A stretch of 64,000 nucleotides of DNA. It comes from Lithacetigena sp037446255 [NCBI: Coprothermobacterota bacterium]. GTDB lineage: Bacteria; Coprothermobacterota; HKB111. The notes beneath the pieces were generated by a model. The model was not told the DNA's origin. It saw nothing but the letters and a program-made list of their open reading frames with translations, and ran no database searches. This document shows positions 25,993 to 34,744 of the stretch, piece by piece; positions within the stretch are counted from its first letter, which is position 1, and each line of letters starts with the position of its first letter. The translations under genes and the position numbers were made by a program. The stretch lies in contig JBBIIY010000002.1 in assembly GCA_037446255.1 (NCBI GenBank), forward strand, positions 1-64,000, written 5' to 3'.

Positions 25993-28900
25993 CTGTAACC
26001 TCCTTTACATCACATCTTAAACATCTACCACATTCAGTTATAACCTGTTTAGAGTTAAAAGATTTAACAACTTCTTTAAAATTACTTATTCTTTTAGCAG
26101 AAGAAAGCATTTCGGGTTCTTGCCTTTTAACCGGAACTTCTTCCTCGGGTGGAATTGCAAAAGCAAAGTCGTAAACTGTTTTAAGTTGAGAAAGCCGATC
26201 TTCACCACCATTAAAGAAAGCATCAATAGTTTTAGCAAACCTCTTTCCTTGAGACATAGAACCACTGACTGTGGCTGGACCGGTTACTACATCTCCTCCA
26301 GCATAAACCATAGGAATAGAACTTTCCAAAGTGTGGTGGTTAACAATAACCTGCCCATTCTTGGCTAATTGAATTCCAATTTCCATGAGTAAGCCTTCGG
26401 TTTCTATGGATTGTCCAACAGCAAGAATGACAGTATCACAATACTTCAATATTTCCTCGTTAGTAGCAATAGGGACTCTTCTTCCGTTGTCGTCAAAATA
26501 ACCGAGTGTCATTTTTGCGTATTTGATAGCTGTTACTTTACCATTTTCACCGACTATGGAGGTGGGCGCACCTAATAAAATAAAATTAATGCCTTCATGT
26601 TCAGCTTCTTCAATTTCTCTGTGGTCAGCAGGCATATCTTCTTTTTCTCTGCGATAAAGAATGGTTACTTCCTTTGCTCCCAATCTTAGAGAAGACCTAG
26701 CTGCATCTATTGCCACATTACCTCCACCAATTACTACTACTCTTTCTCCTATAACTATGGTTTCATTGCTATTCACCTTATCTAAAAATTCCAAACCTGA
26801 CCAGACTCCATTAAGGTTACTTCCATCAATCTTCAGTGTTTGCCCCTTAGAGGCTCCTATGGCAACCAAAACTGCTGCGTATCCTTCGCGTTTTAGTTCT
26901 TCAAGGCTGATATCAATACCTATTTTGGTGTTTAGTTTAATATCTACTCCTAAATCGGTAATATTTTTTATTTCTTTCCTGAGTATTTCTTTAGGAAGTC
27001 TATATTCAGGTATAGCATACCTTAACATACCCCCAGCTTCACTTTTTGCCTCAAAAATAGTTACCTTATATCCAAGTTTAGCTAAGAAATAACCGGCTGT
27101 TAAACCTGCAGGTCCTGACCCTACGATAGCAACTCGGTGATTATTAGATGCGAGTTTCTTTACCCCTCTCTCTTTTAAATACAGCTGATACTCGTCCCAA
27201 TGGCTGTAAACATAATCAACAATATATCTTTTAACATCATCAATAGCTACAGGAGTATCAACTTGATTTCTTCTACATACATGTTCACATGGACGATGAC
27301 ATACCCTTCCACAAATTGCTGGAAGAGGGTTCTCTTCTATTATCACACTGTAAGCATCAAATATTTTACCTTCAAGACAGAGCTGTAAATAAGCAGGAAC
27401 ATTCAAGTTGATAGGACATTCGTTTTCACAGGGAGATATCATTAGAGAATCACAAACACCAGCAGGGCAACGCTTATCAATGATATGAGTTTCATATTCT
27501 TTTCGGAAATGTTTCAAAGTTGATAAAACTGGATTAGGAGCAGTTTGGCCTAATCCACATAGAGATGTCTGCTTTATCATTAAGCCAATAGATTCAATTA
27601 AATCAAGGTCTTCCAGTTTTCCTTGCCCACGTGTTATTCTATTTAATATTTTTAATAATTCACGTGTACCCACCCGACAGGGAGGGCATTTACCGCAAGA
27701 TTCATCAGCCGTAAAGGTTAGGAAAAATTTTGCTAAATCTACCATGCAACTTGAATTGTCAACGACTATTAACCCCCCTGATCCCATAATAGCCCCTATA
27801 GCTGCAAGAGATTCAAAGTCTAAGGGGGTATTTATCATATGAGAAGGAATGACACCGCCAGATGGACCCCCAGTTAAAGCTGCTTTAAATTTTTCTCCTT
27901 TGGGGATACCTCCACCGATTTCATAAATAACATCTTTTAAGGGAAGTCCCATCGGAATTTCTACCAATCCAGAGTTATTTACTTTTCCCGCAAGTGCGAA
28001 AACCTTGGTACCCGGCGATTTTTCCGTACCCATGCTCCTAAACCATTGAAACCCGTGAAATATAATCAAGGGTATATTAGCTAAGGTCTCCACATTATTT
28101 ATTACGGTTGGTTTATCCCATAGTCCTTTTTGAGCAGGATAAGGTGGTCTTGGTCTAGGCTCTCCTCTTTTACCTTCAATTGAAGCTAATAGAGCTGTTT
28201 CCTCTCCACATACAAAAGCTCCAGCTCCGATTCTAATCTCAATATCAAAGTTAAATCCACTGTTTAATATATTGCTGCCTAAAAGACCTTTATTTTTTGC
28301 TTCCTTTATAGCCCATTCCATCCTTTCTATAGCCAGAGGATATTCAGCTCTTACATATACATATCCTTTGGTAGCACCAATAGCATAGGCGGCAATAGTC
28401 ATTCCTTCAATTACGGAATAAGAACTACCTTCAAGTATACTCCTATCCATAAATGCTCCTGGATCTCCTTCGTCAGCATTACAAATTATGTATTTCGGTG
28501 AGCCTTCAGCTTTACTGCAGAATTCCCATTTTAACCCGGTGGGAAATCCTGCTCCACCACGACCTCTAAGCCCTGAAGTTTTAATTTCTTCAATGACCTG
28601 TTGAGGAGACATCTCGTAAAGAGCTTTTGCTAAAGCGAAGTAGCCATCACGAGCGATGTATTCTTCTATCTTATAAGGGTCAATAGTTCCGCAGTTTTGA
28701 AGAACAAACCTTGCCTGTTTTTTAAAGAAAGGAACCTCATCTATTGTTGGAATAACCTGGTCTTTTCCTGGTTCCGTAAAAAGCAATCTTTCAACTAATC
28801 TACCTTTCAAGAAATGCTCTTCAACGATATCTTTTATATCTTCAGTACCGACTTTTCTATAGATAACGCCTTCGGGATAAATAAGTATCAAAGGTCCCTG

Positions 28901-29059
28901 TTCACAAGCTCCGCGACATCCTGTTTCAATTACCTGAACTTCATCGCTGAGGTTATAGTTTTGTAATTGTTCATTCAAAGCCTCTTCTAATGTCTTTGAG
29001 CCTGAACTGATACAACCCGTACCAGCGCAAACCAAAGCATGTATTCTAAATAATTTCAT
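25982..29059 (-). CDS. NuoF-GltD fusion flavoprotein
   Basis: This 1025-residue protein fuses two enzymes. Residues 1-95 are a thioredoxin-like 2Fe-2S domain with ligands Cys11, Cys16, Cys48 and Cys52. Residues ~110-540 are NuoF: G-R-G-G-A-G-F-P-T-G at 166-175 for FMN/NAD(H), and a 4Fe-4S site at Cys455, 458, 461 and 501. Residues ~540-1025 are a GltD/NfnB-type module with an N-terminal iron-sulfur domain (Cys544, C-G-R-V-C-H-R-P-C-E-H-V-C near 583-595), FAD motif V-G-S-G-P-A-G at 646-652 and NAD(P) motif G-G-G-N-V-A at 778-783. It could connect NAD(H), NADP(H) and ferredoxin pools. It lies between a NuoE-HATPase-thioredoxin-fold set and the hydrogenase genes. Confidence 0.9.
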   Translation of the reverse strand: MKLFRIHALVCAGTGCISSGSKTLEEALNEQLQNYNLSDEVQVIETGCRGACEQGPLILIYPEGVIYRKVGTEDIKDIVEEHFLKGRLVERLLFTEPGKDQVIPTIDEVPFFKKQARFVLQNCGTIDPYKIEEYIARDGYFALAKALYEMSPQQVIEEIKTSGLRGRGGAGFPTGLKWEFCSKAEGSPKYIICNADEGDPGAFMDRSILEGSSYSVIEGMTIAAYAIGATKGYVYVRAEYPLAIERMEWAIKEAKNKGLLGSNILNSGFNFDIEIRIGAGAFVCGEETALLASIEGKRGEPRPRPPYPAQKGLWDKPTVINNVETLANIPLIIFHGFQWFRSMGTEKSPGTKVFALAGKVNNSGLVEIPMGLPLKDVIYEIGGGIPKGEKFKAALTGGPSGGVIPSHMINTPLDFESLAAIGAIMGSGGLIVVDNSSCMVDLAKFFLTFTADESCGKCPPCRVGTRELLKILNRITRGQGKLEDLDLIESIGLMIKQTSLCGLGQTAPNPVLSTLKHFRKEYETHIIDKRCPAGVCDSLMISPCENECPINLNVPAYLQLCLEGKIFDAYSVIIEENPLPAICGRVCHRPCEHVCRRNQVDTPVAIDDVKRYIVDYVYSHWDEYQLYLKERGVKKLASNNHRVAIVGSGPAGLTAGYFLAKLGYKVTIFEAKSEAGGMLRYAIPEYRLPKEILRKEIKNITDLGVDIKLNTKIGIDISLEELKREGYAAVLVAIGASKGQTLKIDGSNLNGVWSGLEFLDKVNSNETIVIGERVVVIGGGNVAIDAARSSLRLGAKEVTILYRREKEDMPADHREIEEAEHEGINFILLGAPTSIVGENGKVTAIKYAKMTLGYFDDNGRRVPIATNEEILKYCDTVILAVGQSIETEGLLMEIGIQLAKNGQVIVNHHTLESSIPMVYAGGDVVTGPATVSGSMSQGKRFAKTIDAFFNGGEDRLSQLKTVYDFAFAIPPEEEVPVKRQEPEMLSSAKRISNFKEVVKSFNSKQVITECGRCLRCDVKEVTDEE

Positions 29060-29081
29060 AATTACACTCCTTAAACTAAAA

Positions 29082-29444
29082 CTAAGAAGATCTGATTACC
29101 CAATCTCCGATTATCTGGCTGTTAATTACATGTTCAACAACAATTCTTTTTGCCATTTCCATAGTTACCAGTCCATAAGTAACTTTAGGAAGACCAGGTT
29201 TTTCAACCGTTAAAAGAGGCTCTTTAGCATCAAGCCCAATAGAACCGGTTTGTAAAATTTCAACATCGCTGAAGTTTCTTGTTTCTAATTCATTAACTAT
29301 TGTTTTGAGAACTTCTCGAGCTCCAGAAGCAATACCAGTTGTTCCCATGCCAATGGTTATCTTCACTCTTTCTCCTTTATCTCTGATTTTCATATCATCT
29401 CTGATCTGGTCTCTTAATTTCTTTAAATCTTCTAATGACTTCAT
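29082..29444 (-). CDS. Thioredoxin-fold ferredoxin-like subunit lacking cluster cysteines
   Basis: This 120-residue protein resembles HndB-type 2Fe-2S subunits of NAD(P)-linked hydrogenases. In the equivalent domain at 41073 the motifs are A-T-C-G-R-A-A-G-A and G-C-I-G-M-C; here they are G-T-T-G-I-A-S-G-A and G-S-I-G-L-D, with Thr36, Ser68 and Asp72 replacing all three cysteines. A 2Fe-2S cluster is therefore unlikely, and a structural role is more probable. I chose the ATG at 29444, behind GGAGGT, over an upstream in-frame ATG at 29483. It starts immediately after the HATPase stop. Confidence 0.85.
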   Translation of the reverse strand: MKSLEDLKKLRDQIRDDMKIRDKGERVKITIGMGTTGIASGAREVLKTIVNELETRNFSDVEILQTGSIGLDAKEPLLTVEKPGLPKVTYGLVTMEMAKRIVVEHVINSQIIGDWVIRSS

Positions 29445-29445
29445 T

Positions 29446-29982
29446 TCAATTACCTCCATACAGATTTTTAAGATTATTTTCAAGATAACTTTCTAACATT
29501 TTTAACACTTCAGGATGGTTAATTGGAACATCTTCAAGCAAGGCCTTATATTCTTGAGAGTCAAATACAAATAACTTTTCTTCACAAATATGCTCATATT
29601 TAAGATTAATTTCAGGGTGAAGCGTGATAAAAGTAATAATAGTAGATACGATATTCCCTAACGGTGGAAGGTCAATGCAACCTTTAGGTAGTTTAAAAGA
29701 TATTTTTGTGCCTGAATCTGGCTTGCTTTGAATGTCCATATTACCCTGACAAAGAGTTACGATTTCATTAATAAAAGGTAAGCCTAAACCGATTTTTTTA
29801 TTTTTTGAAGAATAAAAAGGGTCAAGTAATCTGTTTGGATTACCACTAATTCCTGATCCGTCATCCTTTAATTCAACATGAATTTTATTAATATTTTCAT
29901 TAATTACCAGCAAAACATTATTCGCTCTGGCAGCAGCAGAGTTTTCTAATAAGTCTAGAATATTCAGAGAAAGTTCTTTCAA
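29446..29982 (-). CDS. Stand-alone histidine-kinase-type ATPase (HATPase) in hydrogenase operon
   Basis: This 178-residue protein begins with an HATPase_c domain: N-box L-L-E-N-S-A-A-A-R-A, G1 box D-D-G-S-G-I and G2 box G-L-G-L-P-F. It has no dimerisation or phospho-acceptor domain and no sensor, so it is not a complete kinase. A C-terminal ~70 residues have no recognised domain. Similar small ATPases occur in hydABC-type operons of anaerobes, with unknown role. It overlaps the NuoE gene by 4 bases. Confidence 0.82.
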   Translation of the reverse strand: MKELSLNILDLLENSAAARANNVLLVINENINKIHVELKDDGSGISGNPNRLLDPFYSSKNKKIGLGLPFINEIVTLCQGNMDIQSKPDSGTKISFKLPKGCIDLPPLGNIVSTIITFITLHPEINLKYEHICEEKLFVFDSQEYKALLEDVPINHPEVLKMLESYLENNLKNLYGGN

Positions 29983-30467
29983 GAATAGGTTTCTATAATT
30001 GCTTTAACTTTTACAGGTGTCAGACGTCCGTAAACTTCTTTTCCAATGGTCATTACCGGAGCCAAACCACAAGCCCCCAGGCACCTAAGCAGTTCTAAAG
30101 AAAATTTACGGTCTTCTGTGGTATCACCCTCTTGAATACCTAAAGATTTCTTGATAGTATCTAGAACTAATCTGCCACCCCTCACATAACATGCGGTTCC
30201 CAGGCAGACAGCGACAGGGTATTTTCCTCTAGGCTTCATGGTAAAAAAATTATAAAAAGTTACTATGCCATAAACTTCTTTTACAGGAATATGCATTTTG
30301 TCTGATATAAATTTTATTACTTCTCTGGGTAAAAAACCAATTAAATTTTGAGTTTCATAAAGAACAGCAATTAAAGCACCCTTTCGTACTGCATATTTGT
30401 CAACAATTATCTCAATCTGGTCTTTGTATTCATCAAGCTCAGTAGTTTTTGTATCAGCTTCATTCAC
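29979..30467 (-). CDS. NuoE-like 2Fe-2S subunit, first gene of hydrogenase operon
   Basis: This 162-residue thioredoxin-fold ferredoxin has cluster cysteines C-L-G-T-A-C and C-L-G-A-C, plus the NuoE helical N-terminus. It starts with GTG behind GGAGG. It is the first of two NuoE-like genes in the operon and probably serves the NuoF-GltD fusion encoded two genes downstream. A near-consensus promoter lies immediately upstream. Confidence 0.9.
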   Translation of the reverse strand: MNEADTKTTELDEYKDQIEIIVDKYAVRKGALIAVLYETQNLIGFLPREVIKFISDKMHIPVKEVYGIVTFYNFFTMKPRGKYPVAVCLGTACYVRGGRLVLDTIKKSLGIQEGDTTEDRKFSLELLRCLGACGLAPVMTIGKEVYGRLTPVKVKAIIETYS

Positions 30468-30500
30468 TTCATGTGTCCTCCTATAATTAAATTCCTTAAA

Positions 30501-30529
30501 ATTGTAAAGATGTTATTCAAAAATGTCAA
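30501..30529 (-). promoter_or_regulatory. Near-consensus sigma70-type promoter of the hydrogenase operon
   Basis: On the minus strand TTGACA (30529-30524) is followed by exactly 17 bases and TACAAT (30506-30501), ending 33 bases before the GTG start of the first operon gene. It is the best promoter match I found in the window. It implies strong basal transcription of the roughly 16-kb hydrogenase-hyp unit. Confidence 0.75.
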
Positions 30530-30533
30530 TATT

Positions 30534-31301
30534 TTAAGAGATATTCAATATCTCTCTAACAGATACCAGGTCTTTATCTCTGTCAACATCAAGAACTATC
30601 TCTGGATGTTGGAAAAATAAAACCCGGCAATTTAGATTTGTGAGTTGCTTTATCTTATTTTCAACCTCCTTAATGGTGAGAGTTTTTATTAAATACTTAT
30701 AGGTAATTATGGGTCCGCCAATCTTTAAATATGAAATTGGCAATGAAGCCTTTCTGCTTTTTATCAAAGGAATTACCAATTTGTTAATATTATTGTATGA
30801 ATTTCTATTAAAGAAAATTAGGTTGCCATTTTTACATTCCTGCCTATCCAGGAAAAAATAACTCTTTTTAAAACGAGGAAATTTCTTTTCTACTAAATCT
30901 TTAGATACAACAAAGAGAAGGATATCAGGATGGTGTTCACGATATAGAGATAAAGCCTCTTCTAATATATGTTTTTTTATTAGGGGTATATCACCAGAAA
31001 TAATCATAAACTCATCTGAGTCGGTTACTTTCATTACTGCATCAATTTTTTCCCAGATTTCATTTCCAGTTATAAACAAATCAGCCATATTTCTGATATT
31101 TACAGGTAAAGTTGAATCACCAGTTAAAATTACCTTATTAAAATTAATCTCTTTCAGGGTAACCAGTATTTTTTCTATGATCGTTTGAGAACCAATTTTT
31201 AAAAGGGTTTTATTGTCAACACCCTCTTTGGACCAATAAGCTTCTTTACTTCCCCCTAAAACTATAACATCCAAATTAATAAGATAAAACCCAGATTTCA
31301 T
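30534..31301 (-). CDS. MobA/GlmU-type nucleotidyltransferase family protein
   Basis: This 255-residue protein has a Rossmann-like NTP-transferase fold: V-I-V-L-G-G-S-K-E near the N-terminus, M-I-I-S-G-D-I-P-L-I in the middle (metal-binding D-x-P) and V-L-D-V-D-R-D-K-D-L near the end, as in MobA-like proteins. The normal G-G-x-S-x-R-M-G-x-x-K loop is only partly conserved. It overlaps the metallo-hydrolase gene by 26 bases, at the end of the speDE operon. The substrate is unknown. Confidence 0.75.
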   Translation of the reverse strand: MKSGFYLINLDVIVLGGSKEAYWSKEGVDNKTLLKIGSQTIIEKILVTLKEINFNKVILTGDSTLPVNIRNMADLFITGNEIWEKIDAVMKVTDSDEFMIISGDIPLIKKHILEEALSLYREHHPDILLFVVSKDLVEKKFPRFKKSYFFLDRQECKNGNLIFFNRNSYNNINKLVIPLIKSRKASLPISYLKIGGPIITYKYLIKTLTIKEVENKIKQLTNLNCRVLFFQHPEIVLDVDRDKDLVSVREILNIS

Positions 31302-31917
31302 CTGAAATGTTTTTCAGGTAATCTGAAGTTATGCTAAATTCAAGTTGGTTAAGGTATTTGACTTTGTTAGAATCAAAATATTTTAGAAAGTTATCAACCT
31401 GTTCAATATTAAGTTTCACATAATCTGTTTTATAATGCATAGGAACAGTAATTTTAGGTTGAATTGCTTCTATTATTTGAAAGGCAGTTTCAGATCCTAT
31501 GGTATAAACTCCACCTACTGGAATCAAAAGGATATCCAGTCCATATAATATTTCTACTACATCTACGGGAAGGGGATGCCCGAGGTCTCCGCAGTGAGCT
31601 ATTTTTAGCCCTTCACCTTCGAGTACAAAAATTATATTATTCCCTCTTTGACTGCCCTGCGTCATATCATGATAAACTGGAATCCCGTAACAGGTTATGC
31701 CATTTACTAAAACTTTTTCGGGACCAGTTAAAACCCTGGGATTACCTTTGATTACCTGATGATTATTATGGTCAAAATGATTATGACTTATAGTTACTAT
31801 GTCTGCAATGGTATCTAAATCAGGATAACCCATACCCTCTTTATAGGGGTCCAGTACAAATCTAACTTTACTATATTCTAAATAAAAGCAGGCATGACCA
31901 AGCCATTTTAAAAGCAT
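31276..31917 (-). CDS. Metallo-beta-lactamase-fold hydrolase (UPF0173/YtkL-like)
   Basis: This 213-residue protein has the metal-binding sequence S-H-N-H-F-D-H-N and downstream H-C-G-D-L-G-H and P-M-H-Y-K-T-D, typical of the UPF0173 metal-dependent hydrolases. It begins L-L-K-W-L-G-H-A-C-F like them. The start has AAAGGAG 6 bases upstream. It follows speE by 11 bases. The family has no settled physiological substrate. Confidence 0.85.
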   Translation of the reverse strand: MLLKWLGHACFYLEYSKVRFVLDPYKEGMGYPDLDTIADIVTISHNHFDHNNHQVIKGNPRVLTGPEKVLVNGITCYGIPVYHDMTQGSQRGNNIIFVLEGEGLKIAHCGDLGHPLPVDVVEILYGLDILLIPVGGVYTIGSETAFQIIEAIQPKITVPMHYKTDYVKLNIEQVDNFLKYFDSNKVKYLNQLEFSITSDYLKNISDEIWVLSY

Positions 31918-31928
31918 CTTAGTCTCCT

Positions 31929-32855
31929 TTACTCGAAATTCCTGGGACTCAAAGTTAAGGGTTCAGAATCACTTATAATTCTACCTTCTGTTTCAATTAA
32001 GGAGCGTAATGTTTTGTCAATGCTAAAAATATGCTGGTGAGCTTCACCATCATAGAATTTCAGAATTCCCTTTACCTTTTCAGAAATATGCTCATTTACC
32101 TTGTTAACGGTTAATAATAAGGGGTCTTTTTTATTGGTGGCTAAAATAAATCCCCAATTGGTATCAAAAGATGGTACATATGCTCCAAATGAATTTACAA
32201 TAGGAAAGATGGTTTTAAGAGTTTTACTTATACTGCTATGCAGGTAATAATCAGTAATCCTGAGATGGGAAGCTTGTAAAGAAAAAACCCCTTCTTCACC
32301 TAAGGCTTTTTGAATCATATAGTAAAATTCCTTAGTAAATAGATAAGAGGCTGGACCAAGTGTGTATGGCTCAACAATGTCAGAAATTAGCACATCAAAG
32401 TAACCTTCAGGAACTTTTTCTATGTATTTTCGGGCATCCATAATAATCAGTTTAACCTTATTATCATCATATGCTCCACGGTGAAATTCACTAAGATATT
32501 TTTTGCAGGTTTTTACAATCTCGTCATCAATATCCACCATCACAATTTCTTCTACCGATTTATGCTTCAATACTTCCCTGAGGGTTGACCCTTCACCTCC
32601 GCCAATAATTCCTACACGCTGGGGATGAGGATGGAGAATCATCGCTGGATGGACAAGTGATTCGTGATAAATATATTCGTCTATTTGAGAAGATTGAACT
32701 TCTCCATCTATAACTAACATTTTACCAAAAACAGGACTTAAATAAATTTCAATTTTTTGATACTGTGTTTGCCCTGAATAAATTATCTCTTTATAGTAAT
32801 GTCTGTGAACTTCAAAGGGATTGAATATCTCATCAAACCATTTTTGTTCAGACAT
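31929..32855 (-). CDS. speE: Spermidine synthase (aminopropyltransferase)
   Basis: This 308-residue protein has the aminopropyltransferase core: G-Q-T-Q-Y-Q-K-I-E near residue 27, L-V-I-D-G-E-V-Q-S-S, Y-H-E-S-L-V-H and the nucleotide-binding I-G-G-G-E-G-S-T-L-R-E-V, then I-S-D-I-V-E-P. It transfers the aminopropyl group of decarboxylated S-adenosylmethionine to putrescine or a related amine. It overlaps speD by 8 bases, so the two steps are encoded together. Confidence 0.95.
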   Translation of the reverse strand: MSEQKWFDEIFNPFEVHRHYYKEIIYSGQTQYQKIEIYLSPVFGKMLVIDGEVQSSQIDEYIYHESLVHPAMILHPHPQRVGIIGGGEGSTLREVLKHKSVEEIVMVDIDDEIVKTCKKYLSEFHRGAYDDNKVKLIIMDARKYIEKVPEGYFDVLISDIVEPYTLGPASYLFTKEFYYMIQKALGEEGVFSLQASHLRITDYYLHSSISKTLKTIFPIVNSFGAYVPSFDTNWGFILATNKKDPLLLTVNKVNEHISEKVKGILKFYDGEAHQHIFSIDKTLRSLIETEGRIISDSEPLTLSPRNFE

Positions 32856-33261
32856 CTATAATGTCCTCTAATTCTTCAAGACCAAATGAGCCAGAATGAG
32901 TATAGCTACCTCTCCCCGAAGGAATGCCTCTATTTAATATAGATATAACTATTTTGCCTCCGAATTTTTCAGTAATATACTCAAGAGCTTTTAAGGGTTC
33001 AGCTTCTTGTCCGCAAGTATAAATATCCACAGCAGCATAGCCATACTCTGGCCAGGTGTGGATTGCCACATGCGATTCGGAAATGACCACTACCCCGGAA
33101 ATACCAAATGGACTAAATCGGTGAAATATTGCTTCTTTTACTTCAGCATTTGCTTTTAGCGCTGCTTCTAACATTATAGTTTTAATTTTTTCCATGTCAT
33201 CAAGGACATGGGGGGCACACCCAGAAACTTCAATTAAATAATGCTTACCAAGTGGTTGCAT
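32848..33261 (-). CDS. speD: S-adenosylmethionine decarboxylase proenzyme
   Basis: This 137-residue prokaryotic-type AdoMetDC should self-cleave before the serine of S-E-S-H-V-A-I-H-T-W-P-E to form the pyruvoyl cofactor. Catalytic Y-T-C-G follows. I chose the ATG at 33261, since AAAGGGG lies 8 bases before it; an in-frame ATG at 33279 would add six residues. It supplies decarboxylated AdoMet for SpeE. It ends in TGA, which shows that TGA acts as stop in this genome. Confidence 0.95.
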   Translation of the reverse strand: MQPLGKHYLIEVSGCAPHVLDDMEKIKTIMLEAALKANAEVKEAIFHRFSPFGISGVVVISESHVAIHTWPEYGYAAVDIYTCGQEAEPLKALEYITEKFGGKIVISILNRGIPSGRGSYTHSGSFGLEELEDIIDV

Positions 33262-33327
33262 CGCCCACACCCCTTTCATCTTAGTCTATAAATAATAAAG
33301 TGCTTTTGAAAACGAAGATAAAAACCG

Positions 33328-33399
33328 TTTACAAAAAGCGATTAAATATATATTATTTTATACTAAAAGTCAAATATTTGCAAACTGACTTTTAAGTCA
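33328..33399 (+). promoter_or_regulatory. Plus-strand promoter-like site and inverted repeats in the speD-htrA gap
   Basis: TTTACA (33328-33333), a 17-base spacer and TATTAT (33351-33356) resemble a plus-strand promoter, yet no plus-strand gene starts before 35803. Just downstream AAAAGTCA (33365-33372) and TGACTTTT (33386-33393) form an inverted repeat, followed by a third half-site AAGTCA (33394-33399). These could be operator sites for the divergent speD side or the start of a small RNA. The rest of the 258-base gap shows nothing else. Confidence 0.3.
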
Positions 33400-33519
33400 G
33401 ATCAAGTAAAAATGAAAATTATTTTCAACAACTCTATTCTGAAATATTTCCTAAAAATATATTTCTATTTAACATTTAATGGCTAATTTTATAAGGTTTT
33501 GGTATGACCGCTTCTATGA

Positions 33520-34722
33520 TTACGCCCTTCTCTTGGCAAGTGTTAACTTTATTTTTACTAAATCATCCCCTGTTTTATAAACTTCTAATTCAATTTCTTC
33601 GCCTACCCTGTAACTTCTTATAATTGATGTCAGAGTGTTCATATTAGTAACTCTTCTTTCATTTATAGCAATGATGACATCTCCAACTTTTAAACCCACC
33701 TGTGAAGCAGGAGTATTATTTTCAATCTGTCTTATAATAACTCCATAATTAACTTTAAGATTCTCACTTTTAGATATAGCGTCATCTACTGTTTGCCCGA
33801 AAATCCCTAACCAGGGCCAAACAGCTTCACCAAAAGTTAAAATATCTTCGGTCACTTTCTGGGCAACATTGGAGGAAACTGAAAAACCTATTCCCTGTGC
33901 TCCCTCAATAATTGCAGTATTTATACCGAGCACATTACCGTTAAGGTCTATCAAAGGCCCACCGCTATTTCCCGGATTAATTGCAGCATCTGTTTGTATT
34001 AACCCCACTATTAATCTTCCACTGTTAACCTCAATTGAGCGGTCTATAGCGCTTACTACACCAGTTGTCACTGTGTGAGAAAGTCCGTATGGGTTTCCAA
34101 TTGCTATAACCCTTTGACCAACTTTTATGGAATTGGAATCAGCCCACTTAACATAAGGAAAGGATTTAACGTCTGTAGATTTTATTTTGAGGACCGCGAT
34201 ATCCGAAATAGCATCTTTTCCTAACACCTCAACTTCATATTTTTCTCCATCAAGGGTTACCACTTCAATTAAAGTAGCTCCATCAACTACATGATTATTG
34301 GTGATCACTAAACCCTGAGGACTAATTAACACGCCTGAACCAGTCCCTCTTGTAGGTATAGCCCTGAAGAAAAAGCCTTCCTCTAACCTTACAGTTTGCA
34401 CGCTCAATATAGCTTCCTTGGTTTTAGAAATAGCATCAATAATTGCTGAGTTTTCCTCATATACTGCTCCTTCAAACTTATAAGTCGGTTGTTGGAAAAC
34501 GAATGCTGGTTGGTATTTTATTAGGTAATACCCGGTTAAAGATGTTCCAGCCAAGACTCCGCACAAGCTTGCAATAAAAAAGTATAGAATTAATCTTTTC
34601 ATCGGATCAGTTATAGTTTTTGTTGGAACAGATTTCTGGGCAACCTCAAAATTTGTTTCTTCATTGACACTAAGATTTTCATTATTTTCGTTTATAACAT
34701 TATCAGTTTCATTTTCAGTCAT
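33520..34722 (-). CDS. htrA: HtrA/DegP-family serine protease
   Basis: This 400-residue membrane-anchored protease has a cytoplasmic N-terminus of ~42 residues, one membrane segment (~43-68), and a trypsin-like domain with the triad His in I-T-N-N-H-V-V-D, Asp in S-D-I-A-V-L-K and Ser in N-P-G-N-S-G-G-P-L. A single PDZ domain follows (~305-395). It degrades misfolded exported proteins. An AGGAGG site precedes the ATG. The upstream lipoprotein gene is 22 bases away, and the two may be co-transcribed. Confidence 0.95.
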   Translation of the reverse strand: MTENETDNVINENNENLSVNEETNFEVAQKSVPTKTITDPMKRLILYFFIASLCGVLAGTSLTGYYLIKYQPAFVFQQPTYKFEGAVYEENSAIIDAISKTKEAILSVQTVRLEEGFFFRAIPTRGTGSGVLISPQGLVITNNHVVDGATLIEVVTLDGEKYEVEVLGKDAISDIAVLKIKSTDVKSFPYVKWADSNSIKVGQRVIAIGNPYGLSHTVTTGVVSAIDRSIEVNSGRLIVGLIQTDAAINPGNSGGPLIDLNGNVLGINTAIIEGAQGIGFSVSSNVAQKVTEDILTFGEAVWPWLGIFGQTVDDAISKSENLKVNYGVIIRQIENNTPASQVGLKVGDVIIAINERRVTNMNTLTSIIRSYRVGEEIELEVYKTGDDLVKIKLTLAKRRA

Positions 34723-34744
34723 TTTAATACCTCCTTAAGTTTAT

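Noticed and set aside
26661-27092. 143-codon plus-strand open frame
   Set aside because: It is antisense to the GltD part of the NuoF-GltD fusion; the low-complexity Ser/Pro-rich product is typical of a shadow.
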